Shown: positions 27,804 through 36,979, counted from the stretch's first letter. The stretch is DNA of 64,000 nucleotides from Paenibacillus massiliensis subsp. panacisoli DSM 21345 (GCF_000426545.1 NZ_AUFO01000001.1:434001-498000); one strand, 5' to 3'. A program made the numbers and translations. Notes: a model not told the origin generated them from the sequence alone.

Positions 27804-29300
27804 GTGGAAGCGACCATGAATGCCGATCTTACTAAAGATCAACAACAAGAGAAAGATAACAAACAATATAAGGTATTACCCATTTTATTCGCCATGCTGC
27901 TCAGTGGATTTATGGGACTGTTCAGTGAGACGGCGCTAAATGTAGCCATGACTCCACTCATGAGGCTGCTTGAGGTAGGTCCAACCACTATTCAATGGCT
28001 GACCACAGGGTATCTGCTGGTCATGGGGATACTGGTTCCTACATCTGGACTATTGCTGCAATGGTTCTCAACCAGACAGCTATTCACGACATCATTGATA
28101 TTTTCTATTGCAGGTACCATAGTTGCTGCCATAGCCCCAAGCTTTGAAGTACTGATGGTGGCACGCGTACTGCAGGCGACTGGTACAGCATTGCTGCTGC
28201 CGCTGTTGTTCAATACGATTCTGGTGATCTTCCCGATTGAGAAAAGGGGAGCCGCCATGGGGCTGATTGGTCTCGTAATCATGTTCGCGCCAGCTAGTGG
28301 TCCTACCGTATCTGGTCTTATTCTTGCGAATCTTAGCTGGCATTGGATTTTCTGGATTTCTCTGCCGTTCTTTGTTATTTCCCTGCTATTCGGTCTGTTG
28401 TTCATGCCGAATATCTCGACGTTGACCAAGCCAAAGATTGATGTGCTGTCCTTAGTTCTGTCTACACTGGGCTTTGGTGGAATTGTGTATGGCTTCAGTA
28501 GTGCAGGTGGCCACGGTGACGGGGCTGCGGGCTGGACAAGTCCGAATGTCATTGCAGCAATTGTGATCGGTGGTATCTCGCTGCTCTGGTTCGCGATTCG
28601 TCAGCTTCGCATGCCACAACCGCTGATGGATTTGCGCGCCTTCAAATATCCGATGTTCACGATTGGTCTGGTGCTGATTTTCATTTGTATGATGATGATG
28701 TTGTCCACCATGCTGATCTTGCCGATGTTCCTGCAACAGGGACTTCAGGCTACAGCTCTCGCGGCCGGTCTTGTGATGCTACCGGGAAGTCTGCTGAATG
28801 GATTCTTGTCTCCATTTATGGGAAGATTGTTTGACAAATTCGGCCCACGTTGGCTTGTTATTATCGGGATGGCTGTAATTTCTATTGTCCTGTTCGTATT
28901 GTCGGGTATTGATAACACAACTCCATTCGGATTGATTGTAGCACTGCACATCTTCCTGATGATCGGGATTTCGATGGTTATGATGCCAGCTCAGACGAAT
29001 GGTCTGAATCAATTGCCAATTGAATATTACCCACATGGTACAGCGATTATGAACACGTTGCAGCAGGTAGCTGGAGCGATCGGAACAGCGCTGGCCGTGA
29101 GTATTCTGGCGGCAGGGCAGACTCGTTATTTGAATAGTGTAACGGATCCTGCTATGGCAACCGAACAACTGGCCTATACAGCAGGTGCTCAAAGTGCCTT
29201 CTTGTTCGCACTGCTGCTTGCTGTGCTCGGTCTGATCGTTGCTTTCTTCATCAAGCGTGTGAAGGTGACAGGACAAGGTCAGCAAGGTTCTATGCATTAA
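27804..29300 (+). CDS. DHA2-family multidrug efflux MFS transporter (LmrB-like)
   Basis: This protein of about 498 residues has fourteen predicted helices. It shows the DHA2 signatures 'TTIQWLTTGYLLVMGILVPT' and 'LMVARVLQATGTALLLPLLF', and the antiporter motif in 'RGAAMGLIGLVIMFAPASGPT', split here from longer text. It should expel drugs using the proton gradient. I place the start at the GTG at 27804, with AGGAGG 7 bases upstream. An in-frame TTG at 27783 would put that site inside the gene. It pairs with the TetR gene just upstream and ends at a strong terminator. Confidence 0.9.
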   Translation: MEATMNADLTKDQQQEKDNKQYKVLPILFAMLLSGFMGLFSETALNVAMTPLMRLLEVGPTTIQWLTTGYLLVMGILVPTSGLLLQWFSTRQLFTTSLIFSIAGTIVAAIAPSFEVLMVARVLQATGTALLLPLLFNTILVIFPIEKRGAAMGLIGLVIMFAPASGPTVSGLILANLSWHWIFWISLPFFVISLLFGLLFMPNISTLTKPKIDVLSLVLSTLGFGGIVYGFSSAGGHGDGAAGWTSPNVIAAIVIGGISLLWFAIRQLRMPQPLMDLRAFKYPMFTIGLVLIFICMMMMLSTMLILPMFLQQGLQATALAAGLVMLPGSLLNGFLSPFMGRLFDKFGPRWLVIIGMAVISIVLFVLSGIDNTTPFGLIVALHIFLMIGISMVMMPAQTNGLNQLPIEYYPHGTAIMNTLQQVAGAIGTALAVSILAAGQTRYLNSVTDPAMATEQLAYTAGAQSAFLFALLLAVLGLIVAFFIKRVKVTGQGQQGSMH

Positions 29301-29350
29301 GTTTTGTGATCAAAATCATGTGGATCTATACTAAAAGCTTAGAACTAATG

Positions 29351-29399
29351 AACTGCGTTTCGTGTGTAGGTATTGCCTACAACGAAGCGCAGTTTTTTT
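29351..29399 (+). terminator. Strong terminator after the exporter gene
   Basis: CTGCGTTTCGT pairs with ACGAAGCGCAG and TGTAGG with CCTACA in one long stem, followed by seven T. Confidence 0.88.
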
Positions 29400-29520
29400 A
29401 TGTGCACTCCTGGCTTGTAATAACTTAATCCATGATGCCCAATAGCGTGCGTTGTACATATCTGATTTTGAATGATTGAGGCGATTTATGAGTTCCGAAG
29501 TTCGTTTTACAATAAATTCC

Positions 29521-29549
29521 TTGACTTGCTTGGTCGTAGTGGCTACATT
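29521..29549 (+). promoter_or_regulatory. Sigma-A promoter of the RDD gene
   Basis: TTGACT (29521-29526), a 17-bp spacer and TACATT (29544-29549). The rest of the gap from 29400 to 29520 shows nothing I can name. Confidence 0.6.
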
Positions 29550-29615
29550 GAGATGGTCAGATTCCAGCTTCCTGAGTGTGGAACTTGATGAAAAGATTAG
29601 GGAGGATTAATAGAG

Positions 29616-30134
29616 ATGAGAAGAGAAGCTGGATTTTGGATACGATTAGGGGCATTTGCTCTGGATATGTTGATAATCGTACTTCCCTTGTCCTTTGGTC
29701 TGGGCTTTTTTGGCGGATTCATGAATGGATTTGTGGAAGGATACACTGGAACAGTCATAGAGGAAAGCAGTGGAAGAGATGAAACTATTAAAAATATAGT
29801 AAATCTGGTGTATTTCCTGTATGCCTTGTTGCTCCCTGTTTTTTGGAATGGCAGAACGATTGGAAAACGCATCTGTGGTATCAGAATTGCCAAGCACACG
29901 ACACTTGAATCGCCTAACATTGGTAACATGCTATTACGGGTACTCGTAGCAGGAATTGCATATGTTTTTACATTTGGTATTGGTTATATTGTTAGCTTCT
30001 TCATGGTTATCTTCAGGCAAGATAAGCGTTCACTCCATGATATGATTGCAGGCACGGTCGTTGTAAGAGCAGAGGCAAGCTACATGGATACCCCGGAGAG
30101 TATTGATCTCCACAAGTACCCTAGTCGCTTCTAA
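29616..30134 (+). CDS. RDD-family membrane protein
   Basis: This 172-residue integral membrane protein contains the RDD signature. The first arginine/aspartate helix is 'FWIRLGAFALDMLIIVLPL' (about 5-25). The second block is 'LLLPVFWNGRTIGKRICGIRI' (about 70-90, shown in part), and a third helix follows with 'RSLHDMIAGTVVV'. Three to four helices are predicted. RDD proteins are poorly understood; some act in ion homeostasis. The ATG follows GGGAGG. It has its own promoter; the 13-bp hairpin at 30192-30235 follows it. Confidence 0.88.
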   Translation: MRREAGFWIRLGAFALDMLIIVLPLSFGLGFFGGFMNGFVEGYTGTVIEESSGRDETIKNIVNLVYFLYALLLPVFWNGRTIGKRICGIRIAKHTTLESPNIGNMLLRVLVAGIAYVFTFGIGYIVSFFMVIFRQDKRSLHDMIAGTVVVRAEASYMDTPESIDLHKYPSRF

Positions 30135-30191
30135 TGTTATACTTGCGCCATTGCACTAATAATTACGTATATAAATGATTCGCATATAAAC

Positions 30192-30235
30192 AACCCCTGT
30201 TCCCATATACATGTATCACAACGGGAACGGGGGTT
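30192..30235 (+). promoter_or_regulatory. 13-bp hairpin covering the ribosome-binding site of yqhO
   Basis: AACCCCTGTTCCC (30192-30204) pairs with GGGAACGGGGGTT (30223-30235) in 13 consecutive pairs, one of them G-U. The GGGGG that serves as ribosome-binding site for the ATG at 30243 lies in the 3' arm. It may also end the RDD transcript, although only a weak T tract (TTATTTGT) follows. Confidence 0.6.
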
Positions 30236-30242
30236 ATTTGTC

Positions 30243-31232
30243 ATGCTTATGAATGGTGTATTTCAAGGCGGAGGGATGAAAGGGATTTCGCTGGCTGGTG
30301 CAGTTCGCGCAGCTGAGCAGAACGGAGTTGTATTCAATCGATTGGCCGGTACCTCCTCTGGTGCGATTGTCGCTGCCCTCATTGCCGCGGGGTACACTGG
30401 AGAAGAAATGAAGGAGCTAATTCTGGAGACGCCGTTCGTTAGCTTACTGCACCGTTCTCCATTGTTCAATGTAAGATGGGTTGGTCCCGCTGCGCGAATC
30501 TGGTTAAAAAAGGGACTGTATTCCGGAGAGGCACTAGAGCATTGGGTCCGGGAGTTGCTTCGTGCTAAGGGCATTCGGACCTTTGGAGATCTTCCACCAG
30601 GCAAGCTGCGGGTCATTGCATCCGATATTACCAATGGACGCATCCTAGTACTCCCTGATGATGTAAATCGCTTTGGGCTAGAGCCACATTCGTTCGAGGT
30701 AGCGAAGGCCATCCGGATGAGCACAAGTATTCCGTATTTCTTCGATCCGGTTATGATCCGGCTCAATACCAAGCTGGCCAAAGGGCAGGAGTTCTCTAAT
30801 CAATTCGTCTATGTGGTCGATGGAGCCATTCTCAGCAACCTGCCGCTATGGCTATTCGATCAGGAGCGTGCAGCGAAGGGAAAACGAGCGGAGGATATAC
30901 CTACAGTAGGCTTTCAGATTGTGGGGAAAAACGAGACCAAGACTGCCTTCATTCGTGGACCACTCAGTATGCTACAGGCGATTGTGGACACGATGCTGTC
31001 TGCACACGATGAGCGATATATCGAGCAGGAGAATCGCTACCGTACGATCAAGATTCCTGCCCTGGGTGTGCGCACGACGCAGTTCAATCTATCACCTGAG
31101 CAGGGAGAGCAGCTATACTCGTCAGGTCTGCACGCAGGCAATGATTTCTTCCGCAATTGGAGCGTTGCTGCTTACCAGACGCAGTTCAAGAAGTTCCAGC
31201 TACTGAAGGACTCGGCTTTCGCAATGAAATAG
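30243..31232 (+). CDS. yqhO: Patatin-like phospholipase family protein (YqhO)
   Basis: This 329-residue serine hydrolase of the bacterial patatin/NTE type should cleave lipid acyl esters. The oxyanion motif is 'GVFQGGGMKGISLAGAV' at the N-terminus, the nucleophile elbow 'GTSSG' (Ser about 39), and the catalytic aspartate 'DGAILSNLPL' about residue 200. There is no signal peptide. In B. subtilis yqhO sits next to yqhP-yqhQ-yqhR, as here. An ATG at 30249 is also possible. Its ribosome site lies within a stable hairpin. Confidence 0.9.
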   Translation: MLMNGVFQGGGMKGISLAGAVRAAEQNGVVFNRLAGTSSGAIVAALIAAGYTGEEMKELILETPFVSLLHRSPLFNVRWVGPAARIWLKKGLYSGEALEHWVRELLRAKGIRTFGDLPPGKLRVIASDITNGRILVLPDDVNRFGLEPHSFEVAKAIRMSTSIPYFFDPVMIRLNTKLAKGQEFSNQFVYVVDGAILSNLPLWLFDQERAAKGKRAEDIPTVGFQIVGKNETKTAFIRGPLSMLQAIVDTMLSAHDERYIEQENRYRTIKIPALGVRTTQFNLSPEQGEQLYSSGLHAGNDFFRNWSVAAYQTQFKKFQLLKDSAFAMK

Positions 31233-31421
31233 CCATAACCATCGTCATAACAATTACCATGGTGATCGAGAGGGCTATAAGCATAGCCATAACTATAGGC
31301 ATGAAAAAACGTCTATCGACGCACAGAAGCCAGACCGCGTTTAACTGAAGTTTTGCTTGCGATCATCGAGTATCGAATTGTCCAGCTTCGCTGCAACCAT
31401 ATAAATTCCATGTTCTTAACA

Positions 31422-31472
31422 AAAAACGGTCAAAGCTCAGCACTCTAAGAGTGCCTGACTTTGACCGTTTTG
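31422..31472. terminator. Bidirectional terminator between yqhO and yqhP
   Basis: AAAAACGGTCAAAG pairs with CTTTGACCGTTTT, with an inner CACTC/GAGTG stem. It serves convergent genes. Confidence 0.87.
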
Positions 31473-31480
31473 TATGAATG

Positions 31481-31807
31481 CTAGTGATATTTAGGGATGT
31501 TCTCGTCTTCTTTGCCTTTTTGGCCTTCAATGACGTAGAAAGGATATTCCTTGCGCTTCTTCGATGGTTGAGCCTTGCGACTGCTCGCTACCTTAGCCAT
31601 GGTACGTGCGGACGGCTTCACCTTGGGCATCTTACGTCTTCGACTGCCTGGAGGGAACTTATACAGCAGAAATACGACACCAAAAATGGCGATCGGAATC
31701 ATTAGCATCATTAATGAACCGAAATCACCCCGAATCAGGACGTCTGCAATCCCCCAGGCTGCCAGTGCAATACTTACATAGAAGATCACCGCATGTCTGA
31801 TCATCAT
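31481..31807 (-). CDS. yqhP: Small membrane protein, YqhP-like (SA1360 family)
   Basis: This protein of 108 residues has two N-terminal membrane helices (about 5-25 and 31-50). A highly basic tail follows (RRRKMPKVKP ... KKRKEYPFYVIEGQKG). The assignment to YqhP rests mainly on its position directly after yqhQ and on the two-helix-plus-basic-tail shape; sequence identity is not checked. The ATG at 31807 follows AAAGGG, which lies inside the end of yqhQ only a few bases upstream, so the two genes are translationally close. Function unknown. Confidence 0.7.
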   Translation of the reverse strand: MMIRHAVIFYVSIALAAWGIADVLIRGDFGSLMMLMIPIAIFGVVFLLYKFPPGSRRRKMPKVKPSARTMAKVASSRKAQPSKKRKEYPFYVIEGQKGKEDENIPKYH

Positions 31808-31811
31808 TGAT

Positions 31812-32813
31812 TCACCCTTTCACAGGATCGAGAGATGAGCTACTCCACTGTTCTTGCACAGGATTCTTCTCAAGCTCCGCATCCAAGGCAAGCATACGCT
31901 TGAAGGAAGCGATGGATACCTCAACCTGATCATTGCTAGGCTCCTTGGTAGTGAGCAGCTGCAGCCACAGGCCGGGATATCCCAAATAACGAAGCACAGG
32001 AATGTCTCTAAGAGCATTCGTAATTCTCAGCAGCTCGAAGGACAGACCAAGCACCAGCGGGAGCAGCAATATTCGCTGACCCATCCGCTCCCAAATGTTG
32101 TCATAAGGGAACAAGGAATACACAATAACACCGATAATGACCGTCAACATAATGAAGCTACTGCCGCAGCGATAGTGAAGTCGACTGTACTTCTGCACCT
32201 TCTCAGGTATAAGCTCCTCGCCAGCTTCATAGGCACTTATTACTTTATGCTCTGCACCGTGATATTGGAACAGTCTCTTAATCATCGGAGTCTGAGAAAT
32301 TCCCCACAGATAAGCGAGCAGCAAGATCAGCTTAATGACACCTTCCAACATGTTATGAAGCACCTGGCTTGTGAACAGGTTGCCGAAGAGAAATTCCTCA
32401 ACCATGACAGGGACGAGCGTCAGTACAATTTTACCAAATAGAAAAGAGAGAATGCCGACGGCAGCCACTCCGATAATCATGCTCAGGCTCCACTTGGATT
32501 CTTCTTTAGCTTTTTGCTCCGCGCGCTCCTCCGGATCAAGCTCATCATCTGCATAGGCGTCTGCTGAGTAATTCAGATGTCGTGTTCCTTTGGCACTGGA
32601 ATCTATGATGCTGACAATCCCACGCAGTAGTGGAATCTTGCGAAGCTTGTTCAGCAAGGGCTGCTCTTTACGCGGTACCTCTAAATATGTGATCTCGCCA
32701 TTTTTGCGGCGTACGGCTGTGACGTTGACACGCTTGCCGCCGAACATCACACCTTCAATCACCGCCTGACCACCGTAGATGGCGGGTTTGGATGTCTGAG
32801 ACAAACGGTTCAC
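31812..32813 (-). CDS. yqhQ: DUF1385 membrane protein YqhQ
   Basis: This 333-residue protein of the DUF1385 family has a hydrophilic N-terminus ('PAIYGGQAVIEGVMFGGKR') and four to five helices. The conserved metal-like motif 'QYHGAEHKVISAYEAGE' lies about residue 190 and 'RLHYRCGSSFI' about 220. The biochemical role is unknown in all family members. The start is a GTG at 32813. It is followed by yqhP on the same strand and is divergent from yqhR. Confidence 0.92.
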   Translation of the reverse strand: MNRLSQTSKPAIYGGQAVIEGVMFGGKRVNVTAVRRKNGEITYLEVPRKEQPLLNKLRKIPLLRGIVSIIDSSAKGTRHLNYSADAYADDELDPEERAEQKAKEESKWSLSMIIGVAAVGILSFLFGKIVLTLVPVMVEEFLFGNLFTSQVLHNMLEGVIKLILLLAYLWGISQTPMIKRLFQYHGAEHKVISAYEAGEELIPEKVQKYSRLHYRCGSSFIMLTVIIGVIVYSLFPYDNIWERMGQRILLLPLVLGLSFELLRITNALRDIPVLRYLGYPGLWLQLLTTKEPSNDQVEVSIASFKRMLALDAELEKNPVQEQWSSSSLDPVKG

Positions 32814-32994
32814 CTTCCATTCCGGGATGCTGTTAACAGCGTTCCCTATCTGATTATGAAATGATTATCTTACGATCAGCAGTGTGTAAACATGCTGTGT
32901 CTGCATTTATTGTATCGAATTTTCAATAACATTTCTAGCCGATGAACATACTACAAAAAACGATGTCGCTACAATTCAGGAGGTACGGTAACTA

Positions 32995-33549
32995 ATGGAG
33001 CATAGACAACATATCGGAAGCAGGCAGCATGATGGAAATAAGCGGCGCATGGGTATTGCCAATCAGGTGTCGGAAGGAAAAACCTCGGTCGTTAGCTTCT
33101 CCATGCTGACGGGCTTTTTCGCCGGGGTCATCTGGGGTTGTGTACGCTGGTTAAGCCACTACATGCATTTTACGCGGGTGGAGCCGGGGTTTCTGGCTGA
33201 GCCTTTTTTTCGCCACTCCTTTATTGTCAGCGGTGCTGGACAGATTACGGGGCTATTGTTCTTCATCGCCTTCTCGGTGCTGGCCTCTCTCCTGTATGCA
33301 CTAACGATCAAGACTTTAAAGGGGCCGTATCCAGGTATGATTTACGGTGTGGTATGGTGGGCAATCCTGTTTGTGCTGGCTGGACCCAAGCTTGGTATGA
33401 TGTCGCCCGTTAACCGCTCCACCTGGGATTCGATATTCACAGATTTTTGCCTTATGTTAATCTGGGGATTATTCATTGGCTACACCATTTCGGTAGAGTT
33501 CACAGATGATCGAGTACGTGATACGGACAAACTAACAAGCTCTGAATGA
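32995..33549 (+). CDS. yqhR: YqhR-like membrane protein
   Basis: This 184-residue protein has four predicted helices ('MLTGFFAGVIWGCVRWLSHY', 'GLLFFIAFSVLASLLYALTI', 'MIYGVVWWAILFVLAGPKLG' and 'FCLMLIWGLFIGYTI'). It matches the YqhR family in length and topology and lies where yqhR lies in B. subtilis. The ATG follows GGAGGTACGG. No function is known. In B. subtilis aroQ (yqhS) follows; here pepQ follows directly. Confidence 0.85.
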   Translation: MEHRQHIGSRQHDGNKRRMGIANQVSEGKTSVVSFSMLTGFFAGVIWGCVRWLSHYMHFTRVEPGFLAEPFFRHSFIVSGAGQITGLLFFIAFSVLASLLYALTIKTLKGPYPGMIYGVVWWAILFVLAGPKLGMMSPVNRSTWDSIFTDFCLMLIWGLFIGYTISVEFTDDRVRDTDKLTSSE

Positions 33550-33706
33550 TGGGATGAAAAGCTTATCTAGGATGTATGTATATAAGGAAGCGAGCGCGAG
33601 CAAGAACAAAAACTTCTCAAGCATACGCATCGTGTGGTAAAATAGCTTTTGGTAATTTGGGGAATCTGTAAGTCTTGCAAGACCGAAAAGAGAGGATTGA
33701 CCGATC

Positions 33707-34774
33707 ATGAACAATCGTGTGAATCAGCTTCGTCACGCTATGAGTGAACGAAATGTACAGGCTATGCTAGTTGCAAGCCCTGTGAACCGTCGCTATTTGA
33801 CTGGCTTTACCGGATCAGCAGGCTATGTGCTGGTTACGGAGCATGACAGTATTCTGCTCACTGATTTCCGCTATATGACACAGGCTCCTGCACAAGCCCC
33901 TGATTTTCAGGTGGTTGAGCATGCACCGCAGGTCATGGATACGGTAAGAGAGCTACTTACAGCACGTAGTATTACCAAGCTGGGATTCGAGCAGGAGCAT
34001 GTAAGCTATAGCAGCTACACTGCATATGGCGAGAAGCTGGCGACAATCGAGCTTGTTCCGGTATCGGGCCTGGTCGAGGGATTGCGTCTGTACAAGGATG
34101 CGAATGAGATTGAATTGATGCAGCGTGCTGCTGATCTAGCTGATGCTGCATTTGCTCATATTCTTCCCAAGATCAAGCCGGGAATTACGGAGCGTGAGCT
34201 GGATCTCGAGATGGAATTCTTCATGAGAAGCCGTGGGGCTACTTCCTCCTCCTTCGACACCATTGTTGCTTCAGGCGAGCGCTCGGCATTGCCACACGGC
34301 GTAGCGAGCAGCAAGGTAGTGCAGAAGAATGAGTTGATCACCTTCGATTTCGGGGCGCTGCTGGACGGCTATTGCTCTGACCTGACCCGTACAGTGGCAA
34401 CAGGTGAGCTTGCGCCTAAGCTGCGTGAGATCTATGATGTCGTGCTGGAGGCACAGCTTCACACGCTGGAGCATATCCGTGCAGGCATGACAGGTCGTGA
34501 AGCGGATGCTCTGGCCCGTGATGTCATTACGAGACATGGGTACGGGGAATATTTCGGGCATAGTACCGGACATGGCTTGGGCATGGAGGTACATGAATCC
34601 CCTCGTCTGTCCAAGCTGAGTGATGATGTATTAAAGCCAGGCATGGTGGTAACAGTGGAGCCAGGCATTTATTTGCCAGGACTCGGTGGTGTGCGGATTG
34701 AAGATGACATTGTCATTACCGATAATGGTATTCGCATATTGACCAGCTCAAGCAAGGAATTTACCATTGTGTAA
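33707..34774 (+). CDS. pepQ: Xaa-Pro aminopeptidase/dipeptidase, M24B (YqhT)
   Basis: This 355-residue cytoplasmic metallopeptidase cleaves peptide bonds involving proline. The N-terminal creatinase-like domain (about 1-125, 'YLTGFTGSAGYVLVTE') precedes the pita-bread catalytic domain. Metal ligands are visible in 'FDFGALLDGYCSDLTRTV' (two Asp), 'GHSTGHGLGMEVHE' (His), 'TVEPGIYLPG' (Glu) and 'VRIEDDIVIT' (Glu). The ATG follows AGAGAGG. It lies directly upstream of efp, as yqhT does in B. subtilis, and may share its transcript. Confidence 0.93.
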   Translation: MNNRVNQLRHAMSERNVQAMLVASPVNRRYLTGFTGSAGYVLVTEHDSILLTDFRYMTQAPAQAPDFQVVEHAPQVMDTVRELLTARSITKLGFEQEHVSYSSYTAYGEKLATIELVPVSGLVEGLRLYKDANEIELMQRAADLADAAFAHILPKIKPGITERELDLEMEFFMRSRGATSSSFDTIVASGERSALPHGVASSKVVQKNELITFDFGALLDGYCSDLTRTVATGELAPKLREIYDVVLEAQLHTLEHIRAGMTGREADALARDVITRHGYGEYFGHSTGHGLGMEVHESPRLSKLSDDVLKPGMVVTVEPGIYLPGLGGVRIEDDIVITDNGIRILTSSSKEFTIV

Positions 34775-34846
34775 ATATGGCAGTGAACCTCAGCAACATA
34801 AAGTGGTGCAGAGGGTATTGATGGACACCTTAGGAGGGGTATTTTA

Positions 34847-35404
34847 GTGATTAACGTTAACGATTTTAAGACAGGTCTTACCGTAGAGGTAGACGGCGAC
34901 ATTTTTACCGTGTTGGATTTCCAACATGTAAAGCCAGGTAAAGGCGCAGCTTTTGTCCGCTCCAAGCTGAAGAATCTGCGTAATGGTAATACAGTAGAGC
35001 GTACGTTCCGTGCAGGCGAGACAATCGGACGTGCTCAAATCGAGAATCGTGGCGTATCCTATCTGTATGCAAGTGCAGACGAGCATACCTTCATGGACAA
35101 CGAGACTTACGATCAATTCACATTGGACAGCAAGCAGCTGGAATGGGAATTGAACTTCCTCAAAGAAAACATGAACGTTCACATCGTCAGCTACCAGGGC
35201 GAAATCCTCGGGATCAACCTGCCTACCAGCGTTGAGCTGAAGGTAGTTGAGACTGAGCCAGGCATCAAAGGAAATACAGCTACTGGTGCAACCAAGAATG
35301 CTAAGGTTGAAACTGGACTGAATGTACAGGTTCCACTGTTCATTAACCAGGACGATGTTCTGCTCGTTGATACTCGTGACGGAAAATACATCTCCCGTGC
35401 ATAG
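34847..35404 (+). CDS. efp: Translation elongation factor P
   Basis: EF-P relieves ribosomes stalled at polyproline stretches. The 185-residue, three-beta-barrel protein carries the tip lysine Lys32 in '[10 protein letters not shown]'; in B. subtilis this residue receives a 5-aminopentanol modification. The start is a GTG at 34847 with AGGAGGGG upstream ([10 protein letters not shown], as in Bacillus). It ends in a strong terminator, separating it from lysC. Confidence 0.96.
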   Translation: MINVNDFKTGLTVEVDGDIFTVLDFQHVKPGKGAAFVRSKLKNLRNGNTVERTFRAGETIGRAQIENRGVSYLYASADEHTFMDNETYDQFTLDSKQLEWELNFLKENMNVHIVSYQGEILGINLPTSVELKVVETEPGIKGNTATGATKNAKVETGLNVQVPLFINQDDVLLVDTRDGKYISRA

Positions 35405-35420
35405 TTGATTATTGCTCTAG

Positions 35421-35447
35421 ACCTGCCTTCTTCAAGGCAGGTTTTTT
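35421..35447 (+). terminator. Terminator of efp
   Basis: ACCTGCCTT-CTTC-AAGGCAGGT followed by six T. Confidence 0.92.
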
Positions 35448-35543
35448 AGTATAAGCTTTTCGGCCTATGCGAACAGCAATGGATGACCCTCATTGATAAT
35501 GTGAAACGGATAAACACTTCTGTAAAAAAACAATGGAACACGG

Positions 35544-35563
35544 TAATACTTTCGTATTATACT
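35544..35563 (+). promoter_or_regulatory. lysC promoter region with inverted repeat
   Basis: TATACT (35558-35563) is a probable -10. It is overlapped by an inverted repeat TAATAC-TTTC-GTATTA (35544-35559). A lysine riboswitch (L-box), common before Bacillus lysC, is not recognisable in the 35450-35650 leader. Confidence 0.4.
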
Positions 35564-35653
35564 GTATTAAAGTTATGCCCGTGGATGTCTATTCGCTCGG
35601 GGTACAGCTTGGAAAACACTGCATAATGTGTAGTTTGAGGGAGTGAAATAGCT

Positions 35654-36907
35654 TTGTCTTTGTATGTTATGAAGTTTGGAGGCAGCTCTGTAGGAGATAC
35701 GGAGCGAATGAAGCGTGTTGCCAAACGCATTGCGGAAAAACAAGATGAAGGGCACAAGTGCGTAGTGGTTGTGTCTGCTATGGGTGATACGACGGATGAT
35801 CTCATCGATCAAGCCAAGCTGCTCAATGAGAATCCTCCTGCAAGAGAGATGGATATGCTGATGACGACCGGGGAACAGATCTCCATAGCCATGTTGTCTA
35901 TGGCCCTGCATCAGTTAGGCAGAGAAGCGATCTCATTCACTGGCTGGCAGGCTGGATTTGTAACTGAATCTGAGCATGGGCGTGCACGCATTCTGGATAT
36001 TAAGCCAGCACGTGTACTCGAAGCTCTGGAGGCAGATAAGATTGTCATCGTGGCCGGATTCCAGGGTCAGTCCGAGAGTGGCGAGATTACCACCTTGGGA
36101 CGGGGTGGATCAGATACGACAGCCGTTGCGTTGGCCGGTGCCATCAAGGCAGATGCGTGTGAGATCTATACAGATGTAGACGGCATCTATTCAACAGATC
36201 CGCGGATCGTAAAGGTTGCGCGCAAGCTGGAGGAAATCTCTTATGATGAAATGCTTGAACTGGCCCACCTCGGAGCAGCGGTCCTGCATCCTCGTGCTGT
36301 AGAATATGCCAAGCACAGCAAGGTGCCGCTGATTGTACGGTCCAGTTTCAATTATAATGAAGGAACGGTTGTGAAGGAGGAAGCAGTCATGGAGCAAGGT
36401 GTAGTAGTTAGCGGCATTGCATATGATAAAAATGTAGCTCGCATCAGCATCCTGGGCGTAGTGGATGTGCCTGGTGTGCTGGCTCAAGTATTTGGAGCGC
36501 TGGCTGATGCCAAGATCGACGTGGATATCATTGTCCAAAGCGGTGTAATGGAAGGGAAAGCAGACTTCTCCTTCACAGTAGCACTGTCCGATCAGGCTGC
36601 AGCTGTCAAGGTTCTGGAAGGTATTCGTCAAGAGGTACCATACCGTGAGGTGACAACGGAGGACGGGCTTGTGAAGATCTCGATCGTAGGTGCTGGCATG
36701 GTAAGCCATCCTGGTGTAGCAGCCAGTATGTTCGAAGTATTGTCGAAGCTTGGCGTAAGCATCAAGATGGTCAGTACTTCGGAGATCAAGGTGTCCTGTG
36801 TCATTGATGGAGAGAAGCTGCATGATGCGATCAGAGCGCTTCATACAGCATACAATCTCGATACCGAAGAGCAAGTTAGCGTAGGCGGACCACAAGAACG
36901 CAGATAG
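35654..36907 (+). CDS. lysC: Aspartate kinase (with internal start for a beta subunit)
   Basis: Aspartokinase phosphorylates aspartate, the entry to lysine, diaminopimelate, threonine and methionine synthesis. The kinase half begins 'MKFGGSSVGDTERMKRV' and contains 'TLGRGGSDTTAVALA' and 'DVDGIYSTDPRIV'. The C-terminal third has two ACT domains for feedback control. The start is a TTG at 35654 (417 residues). An internal AAGGAGG at 36374-36380 stands 8 bases before an in-frame ATG (residue 246), which would make a separate ACT-only subunit as in B. subtilis. The gene sits between efp and spoIIIAA, not its B. subtilis position. Confidence 0.94.
   Translation: MSLYVMKFGGSSVGDTERMKRVAKRIAEKQDEGHKCVVVVSAMGDTTDDLIDQAKLLNENPPAREMDMLMTTGEQISIAMLSMALHQLGREAISFTGWQAGFVTESEHGRARILDIKPARVLEALEADKIVIVAGFQGQSESGEITTLGRGGSDTTAVALAGAIKADACEIYTDVDGIYSTDPRIVKVARKLEEISYDEMLELAHLGAAVLHPRAVEYAKHSKVPLIVRSSFNYNEGTVVKEEAVMEQGVVVSGIAYDKNVARISILGVVDVPGVLAQVFGALADAKIDVDIIVQSGVMEGKADFSFTVALSDQAAAVKVLEGIRQEVPYREVTTEDGLVKISIVGAGMVSHPGVAASMFEVLSKLGVSIKMVSTSEIKVSCVIDGEKLHDAIRALHTAYNLDTEEQVSVGGPQERR
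36374..36907 (+). other. Internal ribosome-binding site and lysC beta-subunit reading frame
   Basis: AAGGAGG (36374-36380), an 8-base gap and an in-frame ATG at 36389 give a 172-residue product containing only the two ACT domains. Alpha2-beta2 aspartokinase II of B. subtilis is made the same way. The prediction rests on the strength and spacing of the site. Confidence 0.7.
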
Positions 36908-36979
36908 TAGATTACAACGATAATTGAATATTTTACGAGATTGGGAGTATGCCCCAGAAATGATGATCTCGTGCTTATG

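Noticed and set aside
31233..31421. Short frames between yqhO and yqhP
   Set aside because: Repetitive ATA/ACC-rich sequence giving a Thr/Ile-rich frame without a ribosome site; treated as non-coding.
33550..33706. aroQ expected between yqhR and pepQ
   Set aside because: Only 157 bp are present, with no coding sequence resembling dehydroquinase.
35450..35650. Lysine riboswitch before lysC
   Set aside because: The leader is too short and lacks the conserved L-box blocks; only a promoter and a small dyad are visible.
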